Shown here: positions 1-5,076 of the stretch, in pieces
Numbering within the stretch: the first letter of the stretch is position 1
How the letters are laid out: each line of letters begins with the position of its first letter
Assembly: GCA_023301015.1 (NCBI GenBank)
Contig: JALZVI010000320.1
Coordinates: 1-5,076, forward strand
Length of the DNA: 5,076 nucleotides
Source of the DNA: Rickettsiales bacterium
GTDB taxonomy: Bacteria > Pseudomonadota > Alphaproteobacteria > Rickettsiales > 21-14-0-20-44-7
Reading direction: 5' to 3'
Notes under the pieces: generated by a model
The model's input: only the letters and a program-made list of their open reading frames with translations
What the model was told of the DNA's origin: nothing
Database searches by the model: none
Program-made: the position numbers and the translations under genes

Positions 1-338
1 TCGGCGAGCAATAGCAGAACTAATGACGCTGATAATACGAAACTGCTGCCGATTATTGCTTCCTGCAGCTCGGGCGCTTTCTTTTCAACTAGCCTAAAAA
101 ACAAACCGCCAAGCAGAGCAAAACCTAGGGCGGACAATTGAACTATATATCCGCTTGGCTCATGCAAAAACGTGCTGGCAACCACCAGCCCCAAGCCTGC
201 GATTTGGGCAATGGCTAGGTCGATGAATATTATCCCACGTTTCAGCACTTCCAAGCCTAATGGCGCATGGGTGAGCGCAACCATTAGCCCCGCTGCAAGT
301 GCTGGTAATATAATTTCAAAAAGCTCGCTAGTTAGCAT
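1..338 (-). CDS. znuB: Metal (zinc-type) ABC transporter permease, ABC-3 family, 3' end beyond window
   Basis: This is the inner-membrane channel subunit of a high-affinity metal ABC importer, passing ions from the binding protein to the cytoplasm. Reading the minus strand from the ATG at 338 gives 112 open codons up to the window edge, beginning MLTSELFEII. The residues around 24-50 include the stretch LKRGIIFIDLAIAQIAGLG, which I recognise from proteobacterial ZnuB-like permeases. Hydrophobic segments lie at about residues 8-25, 36-58, 62-82 and 94-112. The family is usually about 260-290 residues, so roughly 40% is visible. An AAGGA Shine-Dalgarno (348-352) sits 9 nt before the ATG, and the start overlaps the upstream binding-protein gene by 11 bp. 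The 3' end and presumably an ATPase gene lie outside. Zinc is inferred from the neighbours; manganese or iron cannot be excluded. Confidence 0.88.
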   Translation of the reverse strand, partial: MLTSELFEIILPALAAGLMVALTHAPLGLEVLKRGIIFIDLAIAQIAGLGLVVASTFLHEPSGYIVQLSALGFALLGGLFFRLVEKKAPELQEAIIGSSFVLSASLVLLLLA

Positions 339-1218
339 TCTTTAGCATCCTTATGGTTTCGTCAAACAGCCCGAACAAATCATCCGCCTCACCTAATGTA
401 TAAGGCAAAACCAGTTCGGGAATATCAGTTTTTTCGTTCAACCATTCAGCAGCATTATCGGGGGAATATGGCGTGCGAATTATGGCCATAATCTCATTGC
501 TCCGAGCCACCTGCAAAACCTTTTGCAAATGAGATGACGAAGGTGCAACACCAGGTTTCTCTTCCAATGTTTCAATCAAATTCAGCCCCAGCCAGTCGGC
601 TAAATACACCCAGCTTCTGTGATGAGTTATGATGTTTGCACCCTTAAGCCCCGCCGCTTCCAGCTCCCATTTTTTGGTAGCTACCTGCCATTTGGCTGCG
701 AATTGAGCAAGCTGAGATTTATAATAATCTGCATTGCCAGAATCAAGTTCGACTAACCTAGAGGACAGCTCCGCCGCTACCTTCAAAATATTATACGGAT
801 TCAAATGAACATGCGGGTTTCCATCGGGATGAACGTCGCCCATGCTGCGGTCAAGCTTGACTGGCTTCTCCAGAACATCAACATATTCTGCTGCCATTAA
901 ATAACCAACTTCGCCATGCTGCATTTTTGCATTTGCAGCTTTTTGCAACAAAATTGGCAACCAACCAACTTCCAAATCTGCGCCTGAGCAAACCACCAAA
1001 TCTGCATGACGCATCTTTGCAATTAAGCTTGGCTTGGCTCTGATATGATGCGGGTCTTGCTTGGCGTGGGTTGCTGAATATGCCTCAACCTTCTCGCCAC
1101 CAACTTCCTCCGCCAGCGCTTTCCATTCTGGCTCACAAGCAAACACTTTCACTTCAGCAACGGCTGGGGCTGCTGTTAGCAACCCCAAACCGATAGTTAT
1201 TATTGATAATAATCTCAT
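328..1218 (-). CDS. znuA: Periplasmic zinc/metal-binding protein of an ABC importer (ZnuA-like)
   Basis: This is the substrate-binding protein (cluster A-I / TroA-like fold) that captures a metal ion in the periplasm and delivers it to the permease encoded next. The ATG at 1218 gives 296 residues, close to family length. A signal peptide spans residues 1-21 with predicted cleavage after AVA. Probable ligands, by comparison with the family, are H57 in QDPHHIRAKPS, H136 (with H138 close by) in GNPHVHLNP, H200 in THHRSWVYLADW, and an acidic residue near D279/D280 before DLFGLFD. C28 and C77 are the only cysteines of the mature chain and could form a disulfide. The long His/Asp-rich loop of E. 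coli ZnuA is absent. A GTG nine bases upstream (1227) is an alternative start, but it lies inside the Shine-Dalgarno that best serves the ATG. Specificity for zinc is inferred. Confidence 0.92.
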   Translation of the reverse strand: MRLLSIITIGLGLLTAAPAVAEVKVFACEPEWKALAEEVGGEKVEAYSATHAKQDPHHIRAKPSLIAKMRHADLVVCSGADLEVGWLPILLQKAANAKMQHGEVGYLMAAEYVDVLEKPVKLDRSMGDVHPDGNPHVHLNPYNILKVAAELSSRLVELDSGNADYYKSQLAQFAAKWQVATKKWELEAAGLKGANIITHHRSWVYLADWLGLNLIETLEEKPGVAPSSSHLQKVLQVARSNEIMAIIRTPYSPDNAAEWLNEKTDIPELVLPYTLGEADDLFGLFDETIRMLKNAN

Positions 1219-1224
1219 GCAAAA

Positions 1225-1229
1225 CACCT
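1225..1229 (-). promoter_or_regulatory. Ribosome-binding site of znuA overlapping the barrel gene stop
   Basis: The minus strand reads TAGGTGTTTTGCATG. AGGTG is 6 nt from the ATG at 1218 and shares bases with the TAG stop (1228-1230) of the barrel gene. This favours ATG 1218 over the in-frame GTG at 1227 and suggests translational coupling. Confidence 0.65.
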
Positions 1230-2574
1230 AGTATTTATGAGCGCCATGAGCACCCAATGACATTATATATTGAACTAAGAACTGATTATCATTCTGCCCG
1301 TCAGAAAGCTCTTCATTGTTATACTGCAAGCGCACTCGGCTGAACTCAGAATTTGTCCAGTCTAGCATTGCTGAGTATGCAATTGGGTCGTGCCCTTCCG
1401 CATCCAAATCAGTGCCTGCCAAGCCAGCAGGAGCATTAGAGGATAATAGCTGACTCACACGTCCACCAACGCGCCACTCTGGATCAAACTTATATACAGC
1501 TTGTCCATACCAACCGCTTGTTGAATCGTCATAAGCAACGCCACCTGCGCCAACGTCATATTCACCATCTTCGTCACGATAGAAATACTCACCTTGCAAG
1601 ATAACTTCTTGCTCAGCGTTGTTTCCTGTTGGTGCATAAATCAAACGTGCATCGGCAATATAGAGATCAGTATCACCAGAGAAAGTGATTGTGTCCTCAT
1701 TCGTCGCACGCTCGCCAGCCTCGCCTTGGAGGGTGGATAGGCCAACGCGCCAGCTTGTGTCTTGCCCAACATCGCCGCCAACGCGCGCATAAGCTGACCA
1801 AGCGTTGATGCCTTCACCGTCAGACTCACCAAATGGGCCATCGCTGCCATTAAACAAACCACCACCAATTTCAGAATAAACATCCTCAGTTGGTAGAACG
1901 TATGAAAGCTCGAGGCCATCGTCATTATACGCCTTATTCAAGAATGCGCGATAAGGCAATGGACGGTCTGCGAAGTCATCAGTATGTGCATGATGCTCGT
2001 TCAGATATCCCAATGTCCAAAATGCACGACCAGCTTTTAGCGATGCACCTTGCGGTAAACCTGCGCCAGCCAAAGTTTTGACATACGCCTCTTCCAGCTC
2101 AACTTCGATGCCATCTTCGTCAACTAAAGCTGCGGTTACGCTGCCATAAAACACGTCATCAACATTAGCTGAAAAGTTTAGCTCAGTTTCGCCCAAGCCA
2201 AAGCCTTCATCGCCACGCTCGCCTTCTTCACCAACGCCAAAGCCAGCAAATTCTGACGAGTTGTTTGAGAAAGATCCATACTGACCATTCAAAATCACGC
2301 CAATTGATGGGTTGAACTCATTACCAAGAATCCTCCGTTCAGATGAAGCAGGAAGCTCTTTGCCGCCAGATGCAGTTTCCAGCTGGCTAACCTTCGCATT
2401 TTCCAGTTTAGATATTTTAGTTTCGAGTGAGTCTATCTTGTTTTCATAGAGATTTTTCATTGCCTGAACTTCCGCTCTTAGAGCATCAAGATCAGTATTA
2501 TCAGCAGCATTTGCACCATTGCTAAACGCTACCAACGCCACAGCCGTAGTGGCTGCCAGAGTTAGTTTTTTCAT
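1228..2574 (-). CDS. Outer-membrane beta-barrel (porin-like) protein of the metal-uptake cassette
   Basis: This is a 448-residue exported protein, probably an outer-membrane channel that admits metal ions to the periplasm for the downstream binding protein; the transport role is inferred. A signal peptide covers residues 1-23 (cleavage after ANA). Residues 27-66 form a heptad-like coiled coil, and from about 85 the chain alternates in short amphipathic strands with Gly/Asp/Asn/Glu-rich loops, as in barrels. Notable segments are an acidic Gly-rich stretch at 113-129, EHHAHTDDFADRP at 193-205, and a C-terminal strand FLVQYIMSLG followed by AHGAHKY. No TonB box or plug domain is apparent, so it resembles a porin more than a TonB receptor. 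I recall similar proteins, usually annotated as hypothetical or TonB-receptor-like, beside zinc-uptake genes. The start has an AGGA Shine-Dalgarno 7 nt upstream. The stop is 9 nt before znuA. Confidence 0.82.
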   Translation of the reverse strand: MKKLTLAATTAVALVAFSNGANAADNTDLDALRAEVQAMKNLYENKIDSLETKISKLENAKVSQLETASGGKELPASSERRILGNEFNPSIGVILNGQYGSFSNNSSEFAGFGVGEEGERGDEGFGLGETELNFSANVDDVFYGSVTAALVDEDGIEVELEEAYVKTLAGAGLPQGASLKAGRAFWTLGYLNEHHAHTDDFADRPLPYRAFLNKAYNDDGLELSYVLPTEDVYSEIGGGLFNGSDGPFGESDGEGINAWSAYARVGGDVGQDTSWRVGLSTLQGEAGERATNEDTITFSGDTDLYIADARLIYAPTGNNAEQEVILQGEYFYRDEDGEYDVGAGGVAYDDSTSGWYGQAVYKFDPEWRVGGRVSQLLSSNAPAGLAGTDLDAEGHDPIAYSAMLDWTNSEFSRVRLQYNNEELSDGQNDNQFLVQYIMSLGAHGAHKY

Positions 2575-2581
2575 TATAGTT

Positions 2582-2585
2582 TCCT
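2582..2585 (-). promoter_or_regulatory. Ribosome-binding site of the outer-membrane barrel gene
   Basis: The minus strand reads TTAGGAAACTATAATG. AGGA lies 7 nt before the ATG at 2574, which begins a well-formed signal peptide, so this start is well supported. Confidence 0.6.
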
Positions 2586-2607
2586 AATTTATTGAATTAA
2601 AGTTGTT

Positions 2608-2627
2608 CTCGCACGCAAGCAGGCGAG
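2608..2627. repeat. Inverted repeat in the leader of the barrel gene
   Basis: Arms CTCGC (2608-2612) and GCGAG (2623-2627) surround a 10-nt loop. Broken pairing extends outward to about 2603 and 2632. It lies 34-53 nt before the barrel start codon. No T-run follows on the minus strand, so it is not a typical intrinsic terminator. It could be an operator, a leader hairpin or chance. Confidence 0.35.
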
Positions 2628-2640
2628 CACCAATAGGCGC

Positions 2641-2663
2641 AAGCTTGAACAGCGTTTGAGCTT
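2641..2663. repeat. Imperfect inverted repeat just downstream of the small His-rich gene
   Basis: On the minus-strand transcript this forms AAGCU/AGCUU (5 bp), a 2x2 internal loop, then AAC/GUU around a 3-nt loop. It begins 11 nt after the small gene's stop. No U-tract follows, so I do not call it a terminator. It could protect or process the 3' end of the small-gene message and allow read-through to the barrel gene. Confidence 0.35.
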
Positions 2664-2674
2664 AAAATATAAGT

Positions 2675-2965
2675 TTAGGAAATTTGTGGTGGAGCGCGCG
2701 CAAGACTGGATGATAACAGCTCAAACACGCGGTTAGCGTCATCAACAGAAGAAAAACTGAATAATTGAACATTAAGCTCATGAAAAACCGCAACTTCACC
2801 AGCAGCGCTATCAAAACTTTGCGAAGCACTAAAATATGCCTCAATCTGGCACGGGTTATTCCCATGCTCATGATGCTCAAAGCCATGCTCCGCCATATGC
2901 ACAAATGAACCCATCTGCACAGCGAGAAATATAACGGCTAAAAATATGCTAAGTTGTTTTTTCAT
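2675..2965 (-). CDS. Small exported His/Cys-containing protein at the head of the metal-uptake cassette
   Basis: I do not recognise a named family with certainty. The 96-residue product begins with a Sec-type signal sequence (MKKQ, then a hydrophobic run to about residue 22). Right after it comes a cluster of possible metal ligands: H23, H27, H31, H32, H34 and C39, within HMAEHGFEHHEHGNNPC. The remainder has no obvious domain and ends ARAPPQIS; an RAPP-like tail is familiar to me from small His-rich proteobacterial proteins, some annotated near DUF2946. If the signal sequence is cleaved the protein is periplasmic; otherwise it is anchored in the inner membrane with the His cluster outside. 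It precedes the barrel gene by 100 bp on the same strand, which suggests a metal chaperone, buffer or sensor for the cassette. That role is inferred. No strong Shine-Dalgarno precedes the start; it is chosen because it begins the signal sequence. Confidence 0.75.
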   Translation of the reverse strand: MKKQLSIFLAVIFLAVQMGSFVHMAEHGFEHHEHGNNPCQIEAYFSASQSFDSAAGEVAVFHELNVQLFSFSSVDDANRVFELLSSSLARAPPQIS

Positions 2966-2982
2966 GACTGTAATTAAATCCG

Positions 2983-3010
2983 ACTATGAGAATTGTAGCA
3001 CAGTTGTCAA
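2983..3010 (-). promoter_or_regulatory. Candidate sigma-70 promoter for the metal-uptake cassette
   Basis: On the minus strand a perfect -35 hexamer TTGACA (3005-3010) is followed, after 16 bp, by CATAGT (2983-2988), a 4/6 match to the -10 consensus. It lies 18-45 bp before the small gene's start codon and would give a short leader. The match is visual only. No clear Zur-type dyad is visible here. Confidence 0.45.
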
Positions 3011-3052
3011 GTTAGTTTTTCTGACATGAAATCCTTAAAGCTGTGTACCAAC

Positions 3053-3760
3053 CTAAGCAAGCAGCTCTTGTGGGGTAATCACGCCGTCATAAAGCGCGCG
3101 TCCAACGACAACACCTTCCAGCTTGCCTGATTCCTTGAGTGCGTTGATGTCATCCATTTTTGAAACACCACCAGATGCTATAACAGGAATGCTCACTGAC
3201 TCTGCCAACTTCAAAGTTTCCTCAACATTTGGCCCTTCCATCAAGCCGTCACGGGCGATGTCGGTATAAATTATCGCAGCGATGCCGATATCTTCAAAGC
3301 TCTTGGCTAGGTCTGTCGCTGTGGTTTCTGATGTTTGCACCCAACCATGCGTGGCTACCATTCCTTCGCGCGCATCAATTCCCAGCGCAATTTTACCTGG
3401 ATGAGATTTGCATAATTCGCGCACAATTTCTGGTTTTTCCAGCGCTACAGTCCCAAGAATCACGCGGCTAACACCAGCTTCAATCCACGCTTCTGCTGTT
3501 TTAATATCACGCACACCGCCGCCAAGCTGAACTGGCACTTGCACTTCACGGATAATTTTTTGCACTGAATATATATTCTTCGGCTTGCCTTCAATAGCGC
3601 CGTTCAAATCCACAACATGAATCCAGTTAAAGCCTGAATCTGCCCATTTCTTGGCTTGCTCTGCGGGGCTATTGGAAAACACAGTTTCCTCGTCCATTTT
3701 GCCTTGCAGCAAACGCACGCAGTTACCGTCTTTTAGATCAATCGCTGGGTATATATTCAT
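3053..3760 (-). CDS. hisA: ProFAR isomerase, histidine biosynthesis
   Basis: This cytoplasmic TIM-barrel enzyme performs the fourth step of histidine synthesis, an Amadori rearrangement turning ProFAR into PRFAR, the substrate of HisF-HisH. The 235-residue length is normal. Family landmarks are all present: catalytic base D8 in PAIDLKDG, HVVDLNGA at 48-55, the first phosphate loop LGGGVR at 79-84, catalytic acid D129 in GIDAREG, TDIARDG at 166-172, and the second phosphate loop ASGGVS at 195-200. HisA rather than HisF is indicated by the N-terminus IYPAIDLKDG (HisF has IPCLD) and by RLLQG shortly after. The start has only a weak GAG element upstream. It lies 80 bp after the acetyltransferase gene, in an AT-rich gap that may hold its own promoter. 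hisF does not follow. The gene appears intact. Confidence 0.97.
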   Translation of the reverse strand: MNIYPAIDLKDGNCVRLLQGKMDEETVFSNSPAEQAKKWADSGFNWIHVVDLNGAIEGKPKNIYSVQKIIREVQVPVQLGGGVRDIKTAEAWIEAGVSRVILGTVALEKPEIVRELCKSHPGKIALGIDAREGMVATHGWVQTSETTATDLAKSFEDIGIAAIIYTDIARDGLMEGPNVEETLKLAESVSIPVIASGGVSKMDDINALKESGKLEGVVVGRALYDGVITPQELLA

Positions 3761-3803
3761 GGCTAAGTTCTCGTCCCTAGGTTCGTTTTTATCAATCTCA
3801 TTA

Positions 3804-3816
3804 GATATTATAATAC
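3804..3816 (-). promoter_or_regulatory. TATAAT-containing palindrome upstream of hisA (candidate -10 element)
   Basis: The minus strand reads GTATTATAATATC, with a perfect TATTATAATA palindrome at 3806-3815 and a consensus TATAAT at 3807-3812. No good -35 hexamer is seen at 15-18 bp (GATTTC at 17 bp is the nearest). It lies about 45 bp before the hisA ATG. It may let hisA be transcribed apart from hisH and the acetyltransferase gene. The core resembles the AT-rich centre of Zur sites, but the outer bases do not match well. Confidence 0.35.
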
Positions 3817-3840
3817 TTACCTAGTAAAGGAAATCTTAAA

Positions 3841-4395
3841 CTACAGATCTTTGTAGTAGTAAAGCCCGCCGACAAACTGGCCGTTCACCATTTCATATTT
3901 GTCCAACTCACCCCATTTGCTAAACCCATGAGATTCATAGATTTTTGCTGCGGCATCTTGAGTGGCTCGCACTTCTAGCTTCATAACTGTTAGCTCAGAT
4001 TGACGCGCCTCTTCTTCAGCGGCCTCAAGGAGCATTTTCGCCAAACCGTGACCACGCGCCCAAGGAGCGATGAAATGCTCGCGAACACTACATGCAAAAC
4101 TTTGCGATTGATGGTTTTTCGAAGGCTTCACTAGCTGGATAGAACCCGCGATCACCCCATCAATACGGCCAACAATCACCGCACGATCAGGCACCAACAT
4201 CAGGCCTTTCCAATATTTCTCGACGCGCTCACGTTCTGGTGCTTTTAACCAACCAAAGCCGATTGAAAAACCCAAGCCGCCATCTTCAATTGTCTTCTCC
4301 ATGGCATCGCACAAATCGCTCAGGTCATTGCCCTGCAAACCTTCCAAAAGCTCAACCTTAATCTCTGCTTCAAATTTCTGTGCTGCCTTAGCCAT
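3841..4395 (-). CDS. GNAT-family N-acetyltransferase between hisH and hisA
   Basis: This is a predicted acetyl-CoA-dependent N-acyltransferase of unknown substrate. From the ATG at 4395 it has 184 residues. The N-terminal third (ELLEGLQGNDLSDLCDAMEK and beyond) has a mixed helical pattern. The central part gives the GNAT strands (RAVIVGRIDGVIAGSIQLV). Motif A follows: FIAPWARGHGLAKMLLEAA, with the pyrophosphate-binding RGHGLA. Motif B is LEVRATQDAAAKIYESHGF. It starts 20 bp after the hisH stop and is likely co-transcribed with it. Two in-frame ATGs exist, at 4401 and 4395. GGAG directly abuts the first but lies 6 nt from the second, so I prefer 4395. Nothing in the sequence ties it to histidine synthesis beyond position. 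The closing GGLYYYKDL suggests a full-length protein. Confidence 0.88.
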   Translation of the reverse strand: MAKAAQKFEAEIKVELLEGLQGNDLSDLCDAMEKTIEDGGLGFSIGFGWLKAPERERVEKYWKGLMLVPDRAVIVGRIDGVIAGSIQLVKPSKNHQSQSFACSVREHFIAPWARGHGLAKMLLEAAEEEARQSELTVMKLEVRATQDAAAKIYESHGFSKWGELDKYEMVNGQFVGGLYYYKDL

Positions 4396-4401
4396 GCTCA
4401 T

Positions 4402-4406
4402 CTCCA
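4402..4406 (-). promoter_or_regulatory. Ribosome-binding site that decides the acetyltransferase start
   Basis: The minus strand reads CTGGAGATGAGCATGGCT. GGAG leaves no spacer before the first ATG (4401) but 6 nt before the second (4395), which is the usual distance. The annotated start is therefore 4395. Confidence 0.65.
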
Positions 4407-4415
4407 GTTTTTTAA

Positions 4416-5057
4416 CTACAAGCTCAAGAAGTTATTGATGAGTTGCAGACCTGCTTTTTGACTCTTCTCTGGGTGAAATTGTACACCAAACACGTTGTCT
4501 TTTGCAACAAAAGCTTTTATTGCACCGCAATATTCACTTGTCGCAACCACATATTTCTCATCACACTCAAACTTATAAGAGTGAACATAATACACGTCTT
4601 CAGCCAAATTTGCAACCATTTTCTCAACTTTTGGTTGCACGGAAATTAATTTCTGCGCGGGCTGTAGATCCAGCGAGTTCCAGCCCATATGCGGGACAGG
4701 CAAGCCGTCGCGCGGCTCAATCGCCACCACTTCGCCGCCAAGCCAACCCAAACCAGCATGTTCGCCATGCTCATAGCCCACATCCGCCAGAAGCTGCATG
4801 CCAACGCAAATGCCTAGGAATGGCTTTTTCGCACCCAAAACCTGAGCCTCAAGCTCTTCCACCATACCGTCCAGCGCACGCAAACCAGCCGCACAATCGC
4901 CGAACGCACCCACACCAGGGAGGACAATGTGCGAAGCCGCGACCAGATCAGCAGGATCGCTGCTCACCAAAACTTCCGCGCCCAAAACATGCTCAAAAGC
5001 CTTAGCCACCGAGCGCAAATTCCCCGAGCCATAATCTATGATAATTGGTTTTTTCAT
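4416..5057 (-). CDS. hisH: Imidazole glycerol phosphate synthase, glutamine amidotransferase subunit
   Basis: HisH hydrolyses glutamine and passes ammonia to HisF, which turns PRFAR into imidazole glycerol phosphate and AICAR (fifth step of histidine synthesis). The product is 213 residues from the ATG at 5057 and is a class I glutaminase: IIIDYGSGNLRSV at 5-17, oxyanion loop LPGVGAF at 46-52, nucleophile C84 in LGICVGMQ, VPHMGWN at 121-127, YYVHSY at 156-161, and catalytic H195/E197 in FHPEKS. The full triad is present, so the enzyme should be active. An in-frame ATG six codons upstream (5075) would add LYYPP, which is not expected before the conserved strand; 5057 is preferred. No Shine-Dalgarno precedes it, consistent with coupling to an upstream gene. 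Its partner hisF is not in this window. Confidence 0.97.
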   Translation of the reverse strand: MKKPIIIDYGSGNLRSVAKAFEHVLGAEVLVSSDPADLVAASHIVLPGVGAFGDCAAGLRALDGMVEELEAQVLGAKKPFLGICVGMQLLADVGYEHGEHAGLGWLGGEVVAIEPRDGLPVPHMGWNSLDLQPAQKLISVQPKVEKMVANLAEDVYYVHSYKFECDEKYVVATSEYCGAIKAFVAKDNVFGVQFHPEKSQKAGLQLINNFLSL

Positions 5058-5076
5058 GGGCGGATAATAGAGCATA

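Noticed and set aside
1455..1925. Two minus-strand ORFs (1455-1637 and 1641-1925) in another frame within the barrel gene
   Set aside because: Both are out-of-frame shadows of a continuous 448-codon reading frame, with no domain or start signal.
1890..2081. 63-codon plus-strand ORF inside the barrel gene
   Set aside because: It is antisense to a clearly coding frame and its composition is not protein-like.
2641..2663. Intrinsic terminator after the small gene
   Set aside because: The stem is short and interrupted and no U-tract follows on the minus strand, so it is listed only as an inverted repeat.
2662..2904. 80-codon minus-strand ORF overlapping the small His-rich gene in another frame
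   Set aside because: It lies almost wholly inside the small gene, whose frame has a proper signal sequence and His/Cys cluster. It has no supporting Shine-Dalgarno or domain.
2966..3010. Zur operator in the cassette promoter
   Set aside because: I looked for a TGTTATA...TATAACA-type dyad on both strands and found none; only the weak TTG...CAA symmetry around 2993-3010 is present.
3229..3471. 80-codon plus-strand ORF within hisA
   Set aside because: It is antisense to the well-conserved hisA gene and has no recognisable features.
4502..5005. 167-codon plus-strand ORF antisense to hisH
   Set aside because: It is fully opposite the conserved hisH gene, has a low-complexity Pro/His/Gln/Arg composition typical of an antisense shadow, and no recognisable domain.

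Overview
The window is about 5 kb from a Gram-negative proteobacterium with moderately low GC. An alphaproteobacterium is my best guess, but the sequence does not prove it. The Gram-negative assignment rests on an outer-membrane beta-barrel protein, two Sec-exported periplasmic proteins and the his gene order. Every gene I can support lies on the minus strand, so the biological order runs from high to low coordinates. There is no tRNA, rRNA, CRISPR array, insertion sequence or phage gene.

The right half (about 5057 to 3053) is histidine biosynthesis. It holds hisH (glutaminase subunit of imidazole glycerol phosphate synthase), a GNAT-family acetyltransferase, and hisA (ProFAR isomerase). HisA makes PRFAR, the substrate of the HisF-HisH enzyme. 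hisF, which often follows hisA, is not here.

The left half (2965 to 1, running off the edge) looks like a metal-uptake cassette, most likely for zinc. Its order is a 96-residue exported protein with a His/Cys cluster, a 448-residue outer-membrane barrel with an N-terminal coiled coil and histidine clusters, a ZnuA-like periplasmic binding protein, and the first 112 codons of an ABC-3 family (ZnuB-like) permease. The permease is complete at its start and cut at its 3' side by the window edge. The ATPase would be expected beyond that edge. Barrel, binding protein and permease are packed tightly: the binding-protein ribosome-binding site overlaps the barrel stop codon, and the permease start overlaps the binding-protein stop. 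Together they could carry a metal ion across the outer membrane, periplasm and inner membrane.

Two intergenic stretches look regulatory. The 87 bp between hisA and the small gene has a TTGACA promoter element. The 100 bp between the small gene and the barrel gene holds two imperfect inverted repeats. A TATTATAATA palindrome lies upstream of hisA and is either a promoter -10 element or, less likely, a Zur-type site.
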